Of a DNA stretch of 64,000 nt, positions 17,395 through 26,607 are shown piece by piece. The notes beneath the pieces were generated by a model. That model had not been told where the DNA came from, did no database searches, and was given only the letters and a program-made list of their open reading frames with translations. The DNA comes from Devosia neptuniae. GTDB lineage: Bacteria > Pseudomonadota > Alphaproteobacteria > Rhizobiales > Devosiaceae. Both the position numbers and the translations under genes were made by a program. Position 1 is the first letter of the stretch, and each line of letters begins with the position of its first letter. Where the stretch lies: NCBI RefSeq assembly GCF_025452235.1, contig NZ_CP104965.1:2600501-2664500 (forward strand), in the 5' to 3' direction.

Positions 17395-18432
17395 TCAAAG
17401 GGGGAGGGCGTTGTCGCTGTCGCCTTCGATCAATTCCATGGGCAGAACCTTGCGAACGACGCCCAGCGGATATTGGGCGGCATAGGCGGGCATGGTGGCA
17501 AGCAGGGCTTCGGCGAGGCTAATGCCCAGCTCGCGCAGCGAGAGACGGAAGCAGGTGAGCTTGGGCGTGAGGTAATGGGCGTGCGGGCTGTCGCGGCCGA
17601 TGACGGCAATGTCGCGCCCGGGTGTCAGGCCCGCCTCGTGCAGGCCGCCATAAAGGCCGACCGAGAGCTTCTCATTGATCAGCACAAAGCCGGTGGGGCG
17701 TTTGTCGGCCGGCATGGCGGCGATGGCACGGGCGATCTGGTGACCGCCGCGCTCATTGGGATGGGTGCGGAAGACCAGGTCGGGATCGAATGCGACGCCG
17801 TGGCGCTCCAGTGTCTTGCGATAATTGTCGACAAAGACGAAGCCCAGATTGGTATCGTCTATCGGGGCAAAAACGCCGATGCGGCGGTGACCTTTGGCGA
17901 CGAGACGATTGACCCCTGTTTCGGCCATGCCTTCGAAATCGAGATCGAGCCAGGGCTGGCCAGCATCGGTCAGGCTGCGGCCGAGGGCGACAAAGGGAAT
18001 GCCGTTTTCGGCCAGATAATCGATGCGGTGATCCTGGCGCTTGGTGGCCGAGATGATCAGGGCATCGGCAAAGCCGCGGGCGACAACGCGCTGCAGATAG
18101 GCGTCGGGGTCTTCCTCGGATGAACAGAGCAGGGCGACGAGATCGAGCTGATGGCGGGCAAAGACGGTTTGCACGCCGTCAAAAACGCTCATGAAGAACA
18201 CATCGCCTTCGCCGGTGATCTGCGAACCGGTCTGCATCATGAAGCCGACGACGCCGGTGGAGCCCTTGCGCAGGGCGCGGCCGGCCTGGTTGGGGACATA
18301 GCCAAGCTCGGCCGCGGCCTCAAATACGCGCTTGCGGGTGGCTTCGTTGACATCGGGCTTGCCATTGAGGGCGCGCGATACAGTGCCGATCGACACGTTG
18401 AGGTGCTCGGCCAAACGCTTGATACCGATCAT
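17395..18432 (-). CDS. LacI-family transcriptional regulator
   Basis: The 345-residue repressor has the LacI HTH at its very start (MIGIKRLAEHLNVSIGTVSR, hinge ALNGKPDVNEATRKRVFEAA) and a periplasmic-binding-protein-like effector domain (residues 60-340, with GVVGFMMQTGSQITG, ALIISATKRQDHRIDYL and GVFAPIDDTNLGFVF). A GGGGGAG ribosome site precedes the ATG. It is divergent from the oxidoreductase/sugar ABC operon and most likely represses it through the palindrome at 18524-18537. The inducer is unknown and is presumably the imported sugar or a product of it. Confidence 0.93.
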   Translation of the reverse strand: MIGIKRLAEHLNVSIGTVSRALNGKPDVNEATRKRVFEAAAELGYVPNQAGRALRKGSTGVVGFMMQTGSQITGEGDVFFMSVFDGVQTVFARHQLDLVALLCSSEEDPDAYLQRVVARGFADALIISATKRQDHRIDYLAENGIPFVALGRSLTDAGQPWLDLDFEGMAETGVNRLVAKGHRRIGVFAPIDDTNLGFVFVDNYRKTLERHGVAFDPDLVFRTHPNERGGHQIARAIAAMPADKRPTGFVLINEKLSVGLYGGLHEAGLTPGRDIAVIGRDSPHAHYLTPKLTCFRLSLRELGISLAEALLATMPAYAAQYPLGVVRKVLPMELIEGDSDNALPL

Positions 18433-18493
18433 TTTTCTGGCAGCTCCCCCCGGTGGCAGAGGACCGGTTTTGCACGGCCCCCTTCAACCCCTA

Positions 18494-18521
18494 TTGACAT
18501 GGAATAGCCGGTTTATATAGC
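18494..18521 (+). promoter_or_regulatory. Sigma-70-type promoter of the sugar operon
   Basis: TTGACA at 18494-18499 and TATAGC at 18516-18521 are separated by 16 bases. The start of transcription would fall inside or just before the operator palindrome at 18524, giving a simple block by a bound LacI-type repressor. Confidence 0.6.
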
Positions 18522-18523
18522 CT

Positions 18524-18537
18524 CGTAAACGTTTACG
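18524..18537. promoter_or_regulatory. LacI-family operator palindrome
   Basis: CGTAAACGTTTACG is a perfect 14-bp palindrome with the central CG of LacI/GalR-family operators. It lies between the divergent repressor gene and the sugar operon, immediately downstream of a good promoter. Confidence 0.85.
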
Positions 18538-18580
18538 GAATTGGCTTGCGGAGGAGGAACCCCCGGGCCATGGTTTCCGT

Positions 18581-19630
18581 ATGGAGGATATCAGTTTGAC
18601 GAAAACAGCCGTTCTGGCCGGGTGCGGAGCTATGTCCAAGGGATGGCTGAAAGCCATTCTGGAAGCGCCGGAGGTGGCGGGCCGGGTCGAGGTCGTCGGC
18701 CTGGTCGATCTGGACCCGGCGGTGGCGCAGGCGCGGGCCGACGAATTCGGTCTGGGCGGCGCTGTGATCGGCACCGACCTCGATGCCATGCTGGCCAAGG
18801 TCAAGCCGGATCTGCTGTTTGACGTGGTGGTGCCGGTGGCGCGCCATGATGTGGTGGCGACGGGCCTCAAGCACGGCTGTCATGTGTTGAGCGAGAAGCC
18901 GATGGCGACGTCGCTGGCGGCGGGGCAGGACCTGATCGAGAAGGCGAAAACGGCCGGGCGGGTGCATGCGGTGGTGCAGAACCGGCGGTTCATTGCCGGG
19001 GTGCGGCGCATTCGGCGGCTGATCGAGAGCGGTGCGCTGGGCGAATTGACGGCGCTGCATTGCGATTTCTTCATCGGTGCGCATTTCGGCGGCTTCCGCG
19101 AGCAGATGGACAATGTGCTGCTGCTGGATATGGCGATCCATACGCTGGATGCGGCGCGGTTCATGGCGGGCAAGGTGCCGTTGGCGGTCTATTGCCTCGA
19201 AAACAATCCGCGCGGCTCCTGGTACAGCCATGGCGCAGCGGCCAATGCGATTTTTGAATTTTCCGACGATGTGGTGTTCACCTATCGCGGGAGCTGGGCG
19301 GCCGAGGGCGCCAATACCAGCTGGGAAAGTGCGTGGCGCTTTGTCGGCACCAAGGGCACCCTGTTGTGGGACGGCGAAGACAGCTTCGAGGCCAAGGTGG
19401 TGGCGGGGGATAGCGGGTTCCTGCGCGATCTGAAGTCCATCGACGTGCCGGAGTTGGCTGATGCTGCTCAGACGCATGGCCATGCCAGCGTCCTTGCCGA
19501 GTTCCTGGCCGCCATCGACGAAAACCGCCAGCCGGAAACCGCCGGCAACGACAATATCAAAAGCCTTGCCATGGTCTTTGCGGCGATCGAGAGCGCCAAG
19601 ACCAAGCAGCGCGTCACCATTGCAGTTTAG
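18581..19630 (+). CDS. Gfo/Idh/MocA-family oxidoreductase
   Basis: A 349-residue NAD(P)-dependent dehydrogenase of the inositol/glucose-fructose oxidoreductase family. The Rossmann start is AVLAGCGAMSKGWLKAI, the catalytic Lys lies in HVLSEKPMATS, and the C-terminal domain has the substrate-side segment LLLDMAIHTLDAARFM. The ATG at 18581 lacks a ribosome site at a proper distance. A TTG at 18596 lies 7 bases past GGAGGA and would give a protein starting at TKTAVLAGCG, so it may be the true start. It heads the operon with the isomerase and ABC importer and probably oxidises the imported sugar or polyol. Confidence 0.9.
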   Translation: MEDISLTKTAVLAGCGAMSKGWLKAILEAPEVAGRVEVVGLVDLDPAVAQARADEFGLGGAVIGTDLDAMLAKVKPDLLFDVVVPVARHDVVATGLKHGCHVLSEKPMATSLAAGQDLIEKAKTAGRVHAVVQNRRFIAGVRRIRRLIESGALGELTALHCDFFIGAHFGGFREQMDNVLLLDMAIHTLDAARFMAGKVPLAVYCLENNPRGSWYSHGAAANAIFEFSDDVVFTYRGSWAAEGANTSWESAWRFVGTKGTLLWDGEDSFEAKVVAGDSGFLRDLKSIDVPELADAAQTHGHASVLAEFLAAIDENRQPETAGNDNIKSLAMVFAAIESAKTKQRVTIAV

Positions 19631-19641
19631 GAACAGAGCAC

Positions 19642-20544
19642 GTGAGCGATCCAGCCAAGACCATCCGTATCGGCACCATGATCCAGGGCACGGCCGGCAA
19701 GGCCGCCGAGAACATTGCGGCCATTGCCGATCTGGGGTTTGAGAGTTTCGAGCCCTTCTTCTGGCAGACGACCAATGGGCAGGACCTGGCCGAGCTGGGC
19801 AAGCGCAGTCTCGACGCCATCGGCAATCGCGATATCACGATTTCCACCATCGGCATGTTCGGCAATCCGCTGGAAGACCAGGAAATGGATCGCCAGACCC
19901 TGCAGGGCTGGAAGGATTGCATCGACAATGCGCACCATTTCGGCGCGACGACGGTTGCGGGCTTTACCGGCCGCGTGCGCAACAAGCCGCTGACCGATAG
20001 CTTGCCGCGCTACAAGGAAGTGTGGTCGGAGCTGGCCAAGCGGGCGGCGGACAAGGGCGTCAAAATCGCGTTTGAGAACTGCGCCATGGATGGCAATTGG
20101 GCCAGTGGCGACTGGAACATCGCGCATAATCCCGATGCCTGGGAGCTGATGTTCAACGAGACACTGGATGACAATATCGGGCTCGAATGGGAGCCCTGCC
20201 ACCAGTTGGTCTATCTGATCGATCCGATCCCCCAGATTCGCAAATGGGCGCACAAATTCTTCCACGTGCATGGCAAGGACGCGACCATCCGCTGGGAAGT
20301 GATCAAGGAGCACGGCATTTTCGGCAAGGAAAAGTTCGTCTTTATGCGCACGCCGGGCTTTGGCGATACCAATTGGACCGATGTGATCTCCGAACTGCGC
20401 CTCGCCGGCTATGAAGGCTCGATCGATATCGAAGGCTGGCATGACCCGGTCTATCGCGATGCGCTGGAAATGACCGGGCAGGTGCGCGGCCTCAACTATC
20501 TCAAGAATTGCCGTGGTGGCGAGTTCGTTGCCATGGCCAGCTAG
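19642..20544 (+). CDS. Sugar phosphate isomerase/epimerase family protein (xylose isomerase-like TIM barrel)
   Basis: The 300-residue AP-endonuclease-2/xylose-isomerase-like TIM barrel shows metal-ligand regions [39 protein letters not shown] and [10 protein letters not shown], the family's Glu/Asp/His/Glu pattern. The start is a GTG at 19642, 11 bases past the oxidoreductase stop with AGGA upstream. Pairs of a Gfo/Idh/MocA oxidoreductase and this kind of isomerase are common in sugar or cyclitol pathways, often interconverting keto-sugars. The precise substrate is not evident. Confidence 0.88.
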   Translation: MSDPAKTIRIGTMIQGTAGKAAENIAAIADLGFESFEPFFWQTTNGQDLAELGKRSLDAIGNRDITISTIGMFGNPLEDQEMDRQTLQGWKDCIDNAHHFGATTVAGFTGRVRNKPLTDSLPRYKEVWSELAKRAADKGVKIAFENCAMDGNWASGDWNIAHNPDAWELMFNETLDDNIGLEWEPCHQLVYLIDPIPQIRKWAHKFFHVHGKDATIRWEVIKEHGIFGKEKFVFMRTPGFGDTNWTDVISELRLAGYEGSIDIEGWHDPVYRDALEMTGQVRGLNYLKNCRGGEFVAMAS

Positions 20545-20551
20545 ATTGCCG

Positions 20552-20573
20552 GGCGGGGCTGGAGGGCCCCGCC
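20552..20573 (+). promoter_or_regulatory. Hairpin upstream of the sugar-binding-protein gene
   Basis: GGCGGGGC and GCCCCGCC form a perfect 8-bp stem with a 6-base loop, followed by TGGTTTTG. It could partly terminate transcription after the isomerase gene, or protect the 5' end of the binding-protein message. Confidence 0.55.
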
Positions 20574-20615
20574 TGGTTTTGCATGCGGCACATGCCGCCA
20601 AAGGGAGGAAGACAA

Positions 20616-21842
20616 ATGAAGCTGACTAAACTCGGCCTTGCGGCCGGTATCGCATTGGGCGCGCTGCTGGCGGCGGGACCCGCCATGGCGCAGGTGACAC
20701 TCAAGATCTGGTCGATCGACGGGGTGGATCGCGTGGGCATTGCCGACACGTTTTCCAAGGAATTCGACGAGCAGAATGAAGACATCGTGGTGGAATACCG
20801 CGCCATTCCGTTCGATGACCTGGTGAACGAGACGCTGCGCGCCTTCGCCACCGGTAATGCGCCTGACATCGTCTCGTTCGACAATCCCGATTTCGCGATG
20901 TTCTCCTCGCGCGGGGCCATGCTCGACATTACCGACCGCATCGCGGCTTCGACCGTGATCAAGGCCGACAATTATTTCGCCGGTCCGCTGAACTCGGTGA
21001 GCTGGGAAGGCAAGTATTTCGGCATTCCGAAATATACCGACACGATCGGCGTGTTCTATAACAAGGACCTGTTTGCCAAGGCCGGCATTACCGAGCCGCC
21101 CACGACCTGGGAACAGCTGGCCGAATATGCCGAAAAGCTGACCGATCCGGCCAATAACGTCTATGGCGTGACCTTCTCGGCGCGTGCCGGCGAAGAGGGC
21201 ACGTTCCAGTTCCTGCCGCTGATCCAGATGTCGGGCGGCAGCTATACCGATGTGAACACGGACGGCGCAATTGGTGCGCTCGAATTGTGGAAGAAGATCA
21301 TCGACAATGGTTGGGCTTCCAAGGACGTGCTGAGCCTGGGCCAGTGGGATTCCACCGGCACCTTCAATTCGGGCAATGCCGCCATGGCCATTTCCGGCCC
21401 ATGGGAAGTGGACCGCATGGTCGAGGACGCCAAGTTCGATTGGGGCGTGGCACTGCTGCCGACCCTGACCGAGGGTGGTGATCGTTCCTCGGCCCTCGGC
21501 GGGTTCGATTGGGGCATCATGTCCACCACCAAGCATCCGGACGAAGCCTTCCGGGCGCTGGAATATTTCGCCAGCCAGGACAACCGGATCTTTGCCGAAT
21601 TCGGCAGCATTCCGGCGCGCAGCGACATTCCGCTGCCGGCATCGGGCAATGCGCTCAAGGATGCGGCGCTCAAGGTGTTCCAGGAGCAGTTGAAATATGC
21701 CCAGCCGCGTGGTCCGCACCCGGAATGGCAGAAAATCTCCAAGGCCATCTATGACGCCATGCAGGCGGCCCTGACCGGCCAGATGTCGGCCAAGGATGCG
21801 CTCGATCAGGCTGAAGCCACGATCAAGGGCATTGTCGGCTGA
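20616..21842 (+). CDS. Sugar ABC transporter extracellular solute-binding protein
   Basis: The ATG at 20616 follows AAGGGAGG and starts a signal peptide ([20 protein letters not shown], cleaved after AMAQ), giving 408 residues. The mature start [20 protein letters not shown] and the stretches [38 protein letters not shown] and [16 protein letters not shown] are those of family-1 binding proteins for oligosaccharides and polyols (MalE/UgpB-like). It delivers the sugar to the two permeases that follow. A strong hairpin separates it from them. Confidence 0.93.
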   Translation: MKLTKLGLAAGIALGALLAAGPAMAQVTLKIWSIDGVDRVGIADTFSKEFDEQNEDIVVEYRAIPFDDLVNETLRAFATGNAPDIVSFDNPDFAMFSSRGAMLDITDRIAASTVIKADNYFAGPLNSVSWEGKYFGIPKYTDTIGVFYNKDLFAKAGITEPPTTWEQLAEYAEKLTDPANNVYGVTFSARAGEEGTFQFLPLIQMSGGSYTDVNTDGAIGALELWKKIIDNGWASKDVLSLGQWDSTGTFNSGNAAMAISGPWEVDRMVEDAKFDWGVALLPTLTEGGDRSSALGGFDWGIMSTTKHPDEAFRALEYFASQDNRIFAEFGSIPARSDIPLPASGNALKDAALKVFQEQLKYAQPRGPHPEWQKISKAIYDAMQAALTGQMSAKDALDQAEATIKGIVG

Positions 21843-21856
21843 GGCATGACCTCCCG

Positions 21857-21886
21857 CCCGGCCGGAGCGATCCGGCCGGGATTTTT
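21857..21886 (+). terminator. Intraoperonic terminator-like hairpin after the binding-protein gene
   Basis: CCCGGCCGGA and TCCGGCCGGG form a perfect 10-bp stem with a GCGA loop, then ATTTTTG. It has the look of an intrinsic terminator but lies inside the ABC operon, so it probably lets only part of transcription through to the permease genes. Confidence 0.8.
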
Positions 21887-21903
21887 GTATAAGGGACGGC
21901 CGG

Positions 21904-22806
21904 ATGACGAAGTTTTTCAATAGTTTGCGGGATGGGGTCGGGTTTGACCTGATCCTGGTGGGGGCGGCGATGCTGTTCCTGCTGGCGCTGGCCGGCCTGC
22001 CGCTGGTCTATAATGTGCTGATGAGTTTCCAGCAGGTGGATATGTTCACCCTGGGTCAGCTGATCCGCCCCTTTGCCGGCATTGCCAATTATGTGGCGGT
22101 GGTGCAGCAGCCCGAATTCTGGATGGTGACCCGCAATACGCTGGTGTTTGTCGTTGGCTCGATGACCGGGCAATTCGTGCTGGGTTTTGCGCTGGCGGTG
22201 TTTTTCGCGCAGAAATTTCCGGGGGCGGCGACCATTCGGGGGCTGTTCCTCGTGTCCTGGGTTATGCCGGGGCTAGTGGTGGGCGCGATCTGGAGCTGGA
22301 TTCTGGCCGGCGATTTCGGCGTGCTCAATTCGGTGCTGCGTGGGCTGGGGATCATCCAGTCCAATATCTTCTGGAAATCGGATCCGAGTTTTTCCATCTG
22401 GGCGGTGATCATTGCCAATATCTGGCTGGGCCTGGCCTTCAACATGCTGCTGCTGTCGGTTGGGCTGGCCGCCATTCCGCGCGATCTCTATGAGGCGGCG
22501 GAACTGGATGGCGCCAATGCCTGGCAGCGGTTCTGGACCATTACCCTGCCTATGATGCGCTCGACGATCGGGGCGGTGCTGTCGCTGGGGCTGATCGGCA
22601 CGTTGCAGCAATTCGATCTGTTCCCTGCGCTCACCGAGGGTGGCCCGGCCAATACGTCCAACGTAGCGGGGTACTGGTCCTGGCAGCTCAGCTTCCAGCT
22701 TTATGATTTTGCCAAGGGCGCCACGGTTTCGGTGATGATGTTCGTGCTCGTGCTGTTTGCCTCGATCCTTTATGTGCGCTCGACCCGGCATGAGGTGCGC
22801 GGATGA
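21904..22806 (+). CDS. Sugar ABC transporter permease (MalF-like)
   Basis: A 300-residue permease with six spans and the coupling motif LYEAAELDGANAWQRFWTI, plus GLFLVSWVMPGLVVGAIWSW. It is the first of two permeases of a carbohydrate importer (CUT1 type, because the system has a single-ATPase partner and a family-1 binding protein). Its TGA overlaps the next ATG by 4 bases. Confidence 0.93.
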   Translation: MTKFFNSLRDGVGFDLILVGAAMLFLLALAGLPLVYNVLMSFQQVDMFTLGQLIRPFAGIANYVAVVQQPEFWMVTRNTLVFVVGSMTGQFVLGFALAVFFAQKFPGAATIRGLFLVSWVMPGLVVGAIWSWILAGDFGVLNSVLRGLGIIQSNIFWKSDPSFSIWAVIIANIWLGLAFNMLLLSVGLAAIPRDLYEAAELDGANAWQRFWTITLPMMRSTIGAVLSLGLIGTLQQFDLFPALTEGGPANTSNVAGYWSWQLSFQLYDFAKGATVSVMMFVLVLFASILYVRSTRHEVRG

Positions 22807-23630
22807 CCCGGACTTATACGCCCTGGGCACTGCTCGCCATCGCGCTGGCATTGGCCGCTGTCTATCTGTTTCCGCTCTATTGGATGTATGTGACCAGCCT
22901 CAAATCGGGCTCGGAGATCTTCGCCAATCCGCCAACCTTCTGGCCGCTCGCGCCCAACCCGGATATCTATCCGCAGGTCTGGGCGCGGCGCACCATGTCC
23001 ACCTTCCTGTGGAACTCGGTGGTGATTGCCTCGGGCGTTACCGCGATCACCGTGATCCTGGGCACGGGCTGCGCCTATGTGCTGGCGCGCTATCGCAGCG
23101 CCTGGATCGATCTGGGGCTGTTCGCCATCCTGATGCTGCAGGTATTGCCGGCATCGGTGATGATCACGCCGCTGTTTGTGGGGTTCAACCAGATCGGGCT
23201 GCTGAACTATCCGCGGACCGCGGTGGTGCTGGCAGCCGCGGCCAAGGCCATGCCGTTCTTCGTCGTGCTGGTGCGGGCCACGTTCATGAGTGTGCCGCGC
23301 GAGCTGGAAGAGGCGGCGCTGGTGGATGGCAATTCGCGGGTGGGGGCGTTTTTCTTCATCGTGCTGCCATTGGCCCGCAATGGCATTCTGGTCTGCGCTA
23401 TTCTCACCTTCATGAGCTCGTTTGGCGAATATATCTATTCCAAGTCGATCATCCAGAGCCCCAATCTGCAGCCGGCCAGCGTTGGCCTCTCCGGGTTCCT
23501 GGGCCCCAATTCGTCGGACTGGAACGGCATCATGGCCTATTCGGCCATCTATGTGACGCCGATCCTTCTCGTCTTCGTCATCCTGCAGCGCCGGATCGTC
23601 TCCGGCCTTACCTCGGGAGCTCTCAAATGA
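22803..23630 (+). CDS. Sugar ABC transporter permease (MalG-like)
   Basis: A 275-residue permease with the MalG-type start (PWALLAIALALAAVYLFPLYW) and the coupling motif LEEAALVDGNSRVGAFFFIV. Six spans are predicted by eye. It overlaps the upstream permease and the downstream ATPase by 4 bases each (ATGA), so translation of all three is coupled. Confidence 0.93.
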   Translation: MTRTYTPWALLAIALALAAVYLFPLYWMYVTSLKSGSEIFANPPTFWPLAPNPDIYPQVWARRTMSTFLWNSVVIASGVTAITVILGTGCAYVLARYRSAWIDLGLFAILMLQVLPASVMITPLFVGFNQIGLLNYPRTAVVLAAAAKAMPFFVVLVRATFMSVPRELEEAALVDGNSRVGAFFFIVLPLARNGILVCAILTFMSSFGEYIYSKSIIQSPNLQPASVGLSGFLGPNSSDWNGIMAYSAIYVTPILLVFVILQRRIVSGLTSGALK

Positions 23631-24700
23631 GTGCAGAGCCGCAAATCGAACTCGTCGGCATCAACAAGCATTATGGCAGCTTCCATGCGCTCAAGAATGT
23701 CGACCTAACCATTCCCAAGGGGGCGTTCGTGGCGCTGGTGGGGCCGTCCGGTTGTGGGAAATCCACCTTGCTGCGCTCGCTGGCGGGGCTGGAAACCATC
23801 TCGGGCGGCACGATGAAAATCGCCGGCGAGCAGATGAATGGCGTGCCGCCGCGCAAGCGCGACGTAGCCATGGTGTTCCAGAGCTATGCGCTTTATCCGC
23901 ATATGACGGTGGAGCAGAACCTGACCTATTCGCTGCGCCTCAAGCGGGTGCCCAAGGCGGAGGCGGCTCGGGCAGCGCGCGAAGTGGCGGAGACGACGGG
24001 GCTGACGCCGCTGCTGGCGCGGTATCCGCGCGAGTTGTCGGGCGGGCAGCGGCAGCGTGTAGCCATGGGCCGGGCGATCATTCGCAATCCCAAGGCATTC
24101 CTGTTCGACGAGCCGCTTTCCAATCTCGATGCGGCGTTGCGGGTGCATATGCGCAAGGAAATCCGCGCGCTGCATGACCGGCTGGGCGCCACTTCGGTTT
24201 ATGTGACGCATGACCAGATCGAGGCCATGACCATGGCCGACCATGTGGTGGTGATGCGCGATGGGGTGATCGAGCAGCAGGGTTCGCCGCTGGAGCTGTA
24301 TGACACACCGGCCAGCAAATTCGTGGCGGGCTTTATCGGCTCGCCGGCGATGAATTTCGTGCCGGGGAAAGTGAGCGCGGATGGGCAATCGGTGCAGCCG
24401 GATTTGCCGGGCGCTGGCTCGGTTGCGCTGGGCCGTTCGGTTGGGGCAGGGCGCTCGGTGCTGATCGGGTTGCGGCCCGAGCATTTGCAGGTGGGTGGCA
24501 ATGGTCCGGCGGTGCTGCGGCTGCCGGTTTCAGCGGTCGAATCGACCGGGTCGATGACCTATCTGACGCTGGGCGATGATCCGGAGATCATGGTGGTCGA
24601 TACCGGGCGCACCAGCGTGAAGGCAGGCGACACGATCTCGGTCAGTATCGAGCCGGGCAATGTGCATCTGTTCGATCCGGCGACGGAGAAGGCGATTTAG
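23627..24700 (+). CDS. Sugar ABC transporter ATP-binding protein (UgpC/MsmK-type)
   Basis: The start ATG at 23627 overlaps the permease TGA; the open frame further upstream is only a shadow of the permease. The 357-residue protein has Walker A (GPSGCGKST), the Q-loop VFQSYALYPHMTV, signature (LSGGQRQRVAMGRAI), Walker B (AFLFDEPLSNLDAALR) and a C-terminal TOBE/MOI domain from about residue 240 (VLIGLRPEHLQV, ending GNVHLFDP). This is the sn-glycerol-3-phosphate/maltose class of ATPases. It ends the operon and is followed by a palindromic repeat. Confidence 0.94.
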   Translation: MSAEPQIELVGINKHYGSFHALKNVDLTIPKGAFVALVGPSGCGKSTLLRSLAGLETISGGTMKIAGEQMNGVPPRKRDVAMVFQSYALYPHMTVEQNLTYSLRLKRVPKAEAARAAREVAETTGLTPLLARYPRELSGGQRQRVAMGRAIIRNPKAFLFDEPLSNLDAALRVHMRKEIRALHDRLGATSVYVTHDQIEAMTMADHVVVMRDGVIEQQGSPLELYDTPASKFVAGFIGSPAMNFVPGKVSADGQSVQPDLPGAGSVALGRSVGAGRSVLIGLRPEHLQVGGNGPAVLRLPVSAVESTGSMTYLTLGDDPEIMVVDTGRTSVKAGDTISVSIEPGNVHLFDPATEKAI

Positions 24701-24711
24701 TGCCACGCCCT

Positions 24712-24800
24712 CGTGGTTCGACGGGCTCACCATGAGGTCTACTGGTAGGGCTGTGTTTTCGCAGTAGACCTCATCCTGAGCTTGTCGAAGGACGAGGTCG
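24712..24800. repeat. Palindromic intergenic repeat
   Basis: ATGAGGTCTACTG (24732-24744) and CAGTAGACCTCAT (24762-24774) are perfect inverted arms around a 17-base loop. Outer parts (CCTCGTGGTTCGAC and GTCGAAGGACGAGG) pair imperfectly. The sequence CTGAGCTTGTCGAAGGACGAGG is of a type widely scattered between genes in alphaproteobacteria. It lies between two convergent genes and may act as their transcription end. Confidence 0.75.
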
Positions 24801-24806
24801 TGCCGC

Positions 24807-25418
24807 CTAATGCTGCCAGACGACCAGGCCGGCGGCGGTGGCCATCATCACGCCGGCGGTCTTATTGAGGCGACCGAGGGCCTTGCTGCTCTTGAACATT
24901 TCGCGGGCGGCGGAGGCGAGCCAGGCGTAGCCGCAGCCGATGATCAGCAGCACGATGACCACGATGGCGGTCAGCTCGGCAAAGGCCACTGGCGTCATCT
25001 GGTCGAGCGGGATCACCGTGGGCAGGATGGCCAGGTAGAAGACGATGGTCTTGGGATTGCCCATGGTGAGCGAGAAACCGGCGAGGAAGGTGCGCCAGGG
25101 ATCTTCGTTCTTGGGCTTCATCTGCTCGGAGCCGGGGCGAGCGGTCCAGAATTTATAGGCGATGTAGAGCAGATAGGCGGCGCCCGCCCAGCGGATGATG
25201 GTGAAGACCGGGCCGAACCAGGTGGCGACGGCGGCCAGGCCGAAGACTGCGAAGACGAAATAGACCAGATCACCCGCCAGAATGCCCAACACCATGGGAA
25301 AGGCGCCCTTGAACCCGCCGCCAAGGGCGCGGGCGACAACGGCCGCGACGCCGGGACCGGGCACGAGCACGGCGATGGCGTAAGCGATGGTGAAGGTCAG
25401 GAGGGTGAAGGGTTCCAT
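24807..25418 (-). CDS. LysE-family amino-acid exporter
   Basis: A 203-residue membrane protein of the RhtB/LysE family with about six spans. The hallmark N-terminal segment is VLVPGPGVAAVVARALGGGF, followed by GNPKTIVFYLAILPTVI. Members export amino acids or related metabolites; the substrate here is unknown. It is convergent with the sugar ABC operon and stands alone. Confidence 0.9.
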   Translation of the reverse strand: MEPFTLLTFTIAYAIAVLVPGPGVAAVVARALGGGFKGAFPMVLGILAGDLVYFVFAVFGLAAVATWFGPVFTIIRWAGAAYLLYIAYKFWTARPGSEQMKPKNEDPWRTFLAGFSLTMGNPKTIVFYLAILPTVIPLDQMTPVAFAELTAIVVIVLLIIGCGYAWLASAAREMFKSSKALGRLNKTAGVMMATAAGLVVWQH

Positions 25419-25520
25419 GGGTGGTATCCGGCGAATGGGAGGCGGACACTACGCCTGCGGGCGGAGGTTGCCAATCGTCCTTCACAACCGGACCACTATT
25501 TCTCGCTCATTGCGTCCCAA

Positions 25521-25612
25521 CCACAATGTCATTCCCGCGAAAGCGGGAACCTCTGTTGGCGATGTTGGGTAAGAAAACGGAGGTTCCCGCTTTCGCGGGA
25601 ATGACATTGTGG
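25521..25612. repeat. Perfect 33-bp inverted repeat
   Basis: The arms at 25521-25553 and 25580-25612 are exact reverse complements (CCACAATGTCATTCCCGCGA into the GAAAGCGGGAACCTC half), with a 26-base loop. Each arm itself contains a CCCGCGAAAGCGGG palindrome. The element lies in the 246 bases between the LysE start and the nucleoside hydrolase stop; I see nothing else there. The CCCGCGAAAGCGGGAA core is a well-known type of dispersed alphaproteobacterial repeat. Confidence 0.85.
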
Positions 25613-25664
25613 GGAGGAATGAGGCGGGGGATGGGAGGGCGCTGTGGGGGCGGTCGCTCGGTGC

Positions 25665-26607
25665 TTACGGCAGCCGGGCCAAGCGCTCCGTCAGCAGTTT
25701 GTAAAATCCATCGGCATTGCCATTGCGCAGGTAGGTCGCGTTCTTGGCCCTGCCGGTGACGTGCCAATAGTCCACCACGGTCATGCCGACGGTCAGCTCG
25801 CTCGCGGTTTCGATGGCGACGTTGCAGTGGCGGCCTTCGAACAGGTCGGGCTGCAGCAGATAGGCGATGACGGTGGGGTCGTGCAGGGGGGCGCCGGTCC
25901 AGCCGTATTTCTTGAGATCGAAGGTTTCCGAGAAGGTCAGCATGGCGTGGACCGCGGCGCCGGACGCATTGCCGATGGCCTTGATGGCGGCGAGGCGCTC
26001 GGGGGTCGACTGGATCTGGTGGGTCACGTCGAGCGGCAGGATGGTGACGGGCACGCCGCTGCGCAGCACCACATCGGCGGCTTCAGGATCGACATAGATG
26101 TTGAATTCGTGCGGCGGGGGTGATGTTGCCCACCTCGAAATAGGCGCCGCCCATCATGACGATTTCGGCGATGCGCTCGGCAATGGCGGGCTGCTTGATC
26201 AGCGCCATGGCGATATTGGTCAGCGGCCCCAGGGTGCACAGGGTGATGGTCTTGGGCTCGGCGGCCATCAGGGTATTGATGATGTAGTCGACGCCATGCA
26301 GGGTCTGCAGCGGCATTTGCGGATCGGGCAGGTTGGGGCCATCGAGGCCGGTTTCGCCGTGGACGTGCTCGGCGGTGACCAGGTGCCGGCGCAGCGGGCG
26401 GGAGCAGCCGGCATAGACCGGGATATCGCTGCGACCGGCCAGTTCCACCACCTTGCGGGCATTGATGGCGTTTTGCGCGACGCCGACATTGCCGGCGACT
26501 GCCACCACGCCCAGCACATCGAGCTCATCCGGGGAGGCCAGCGCCAAAAGGATGGCGACGGCATCGTCCTGGCCGGGATCGGTGTCGATGATGATTTTGC
26601 GGGACAT
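25665..26607 (-). pseudogene. Nucleoside hydrolase (inosine-uridine preferring, RihA-like), frameshifted
   Basis: Two frames together make one complete family member. The upstream part (26083-26607) begins MSRKIIIDTDPGQDDAVAIL, with the calcium-binding Asp cluster, and ends MMGGAYFEVGNITPAA. The downstream part (25665 to about 26109) continues in another frame as EFNIYVDPEAADVVLRSGVP and ends with GAPLHDPTVIAYLLQPDLF. One extra base near 26110, in GCCGCACGAATTC where GCCGCCGAATTC is expected, breaks the frame. The total of 943 bases equals 314 codons plus 1. A sequencing error or a recent mutation are both possible. When intact it would hydrolyse ribonucleosides to base and ribose. Confidence 0.88.
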
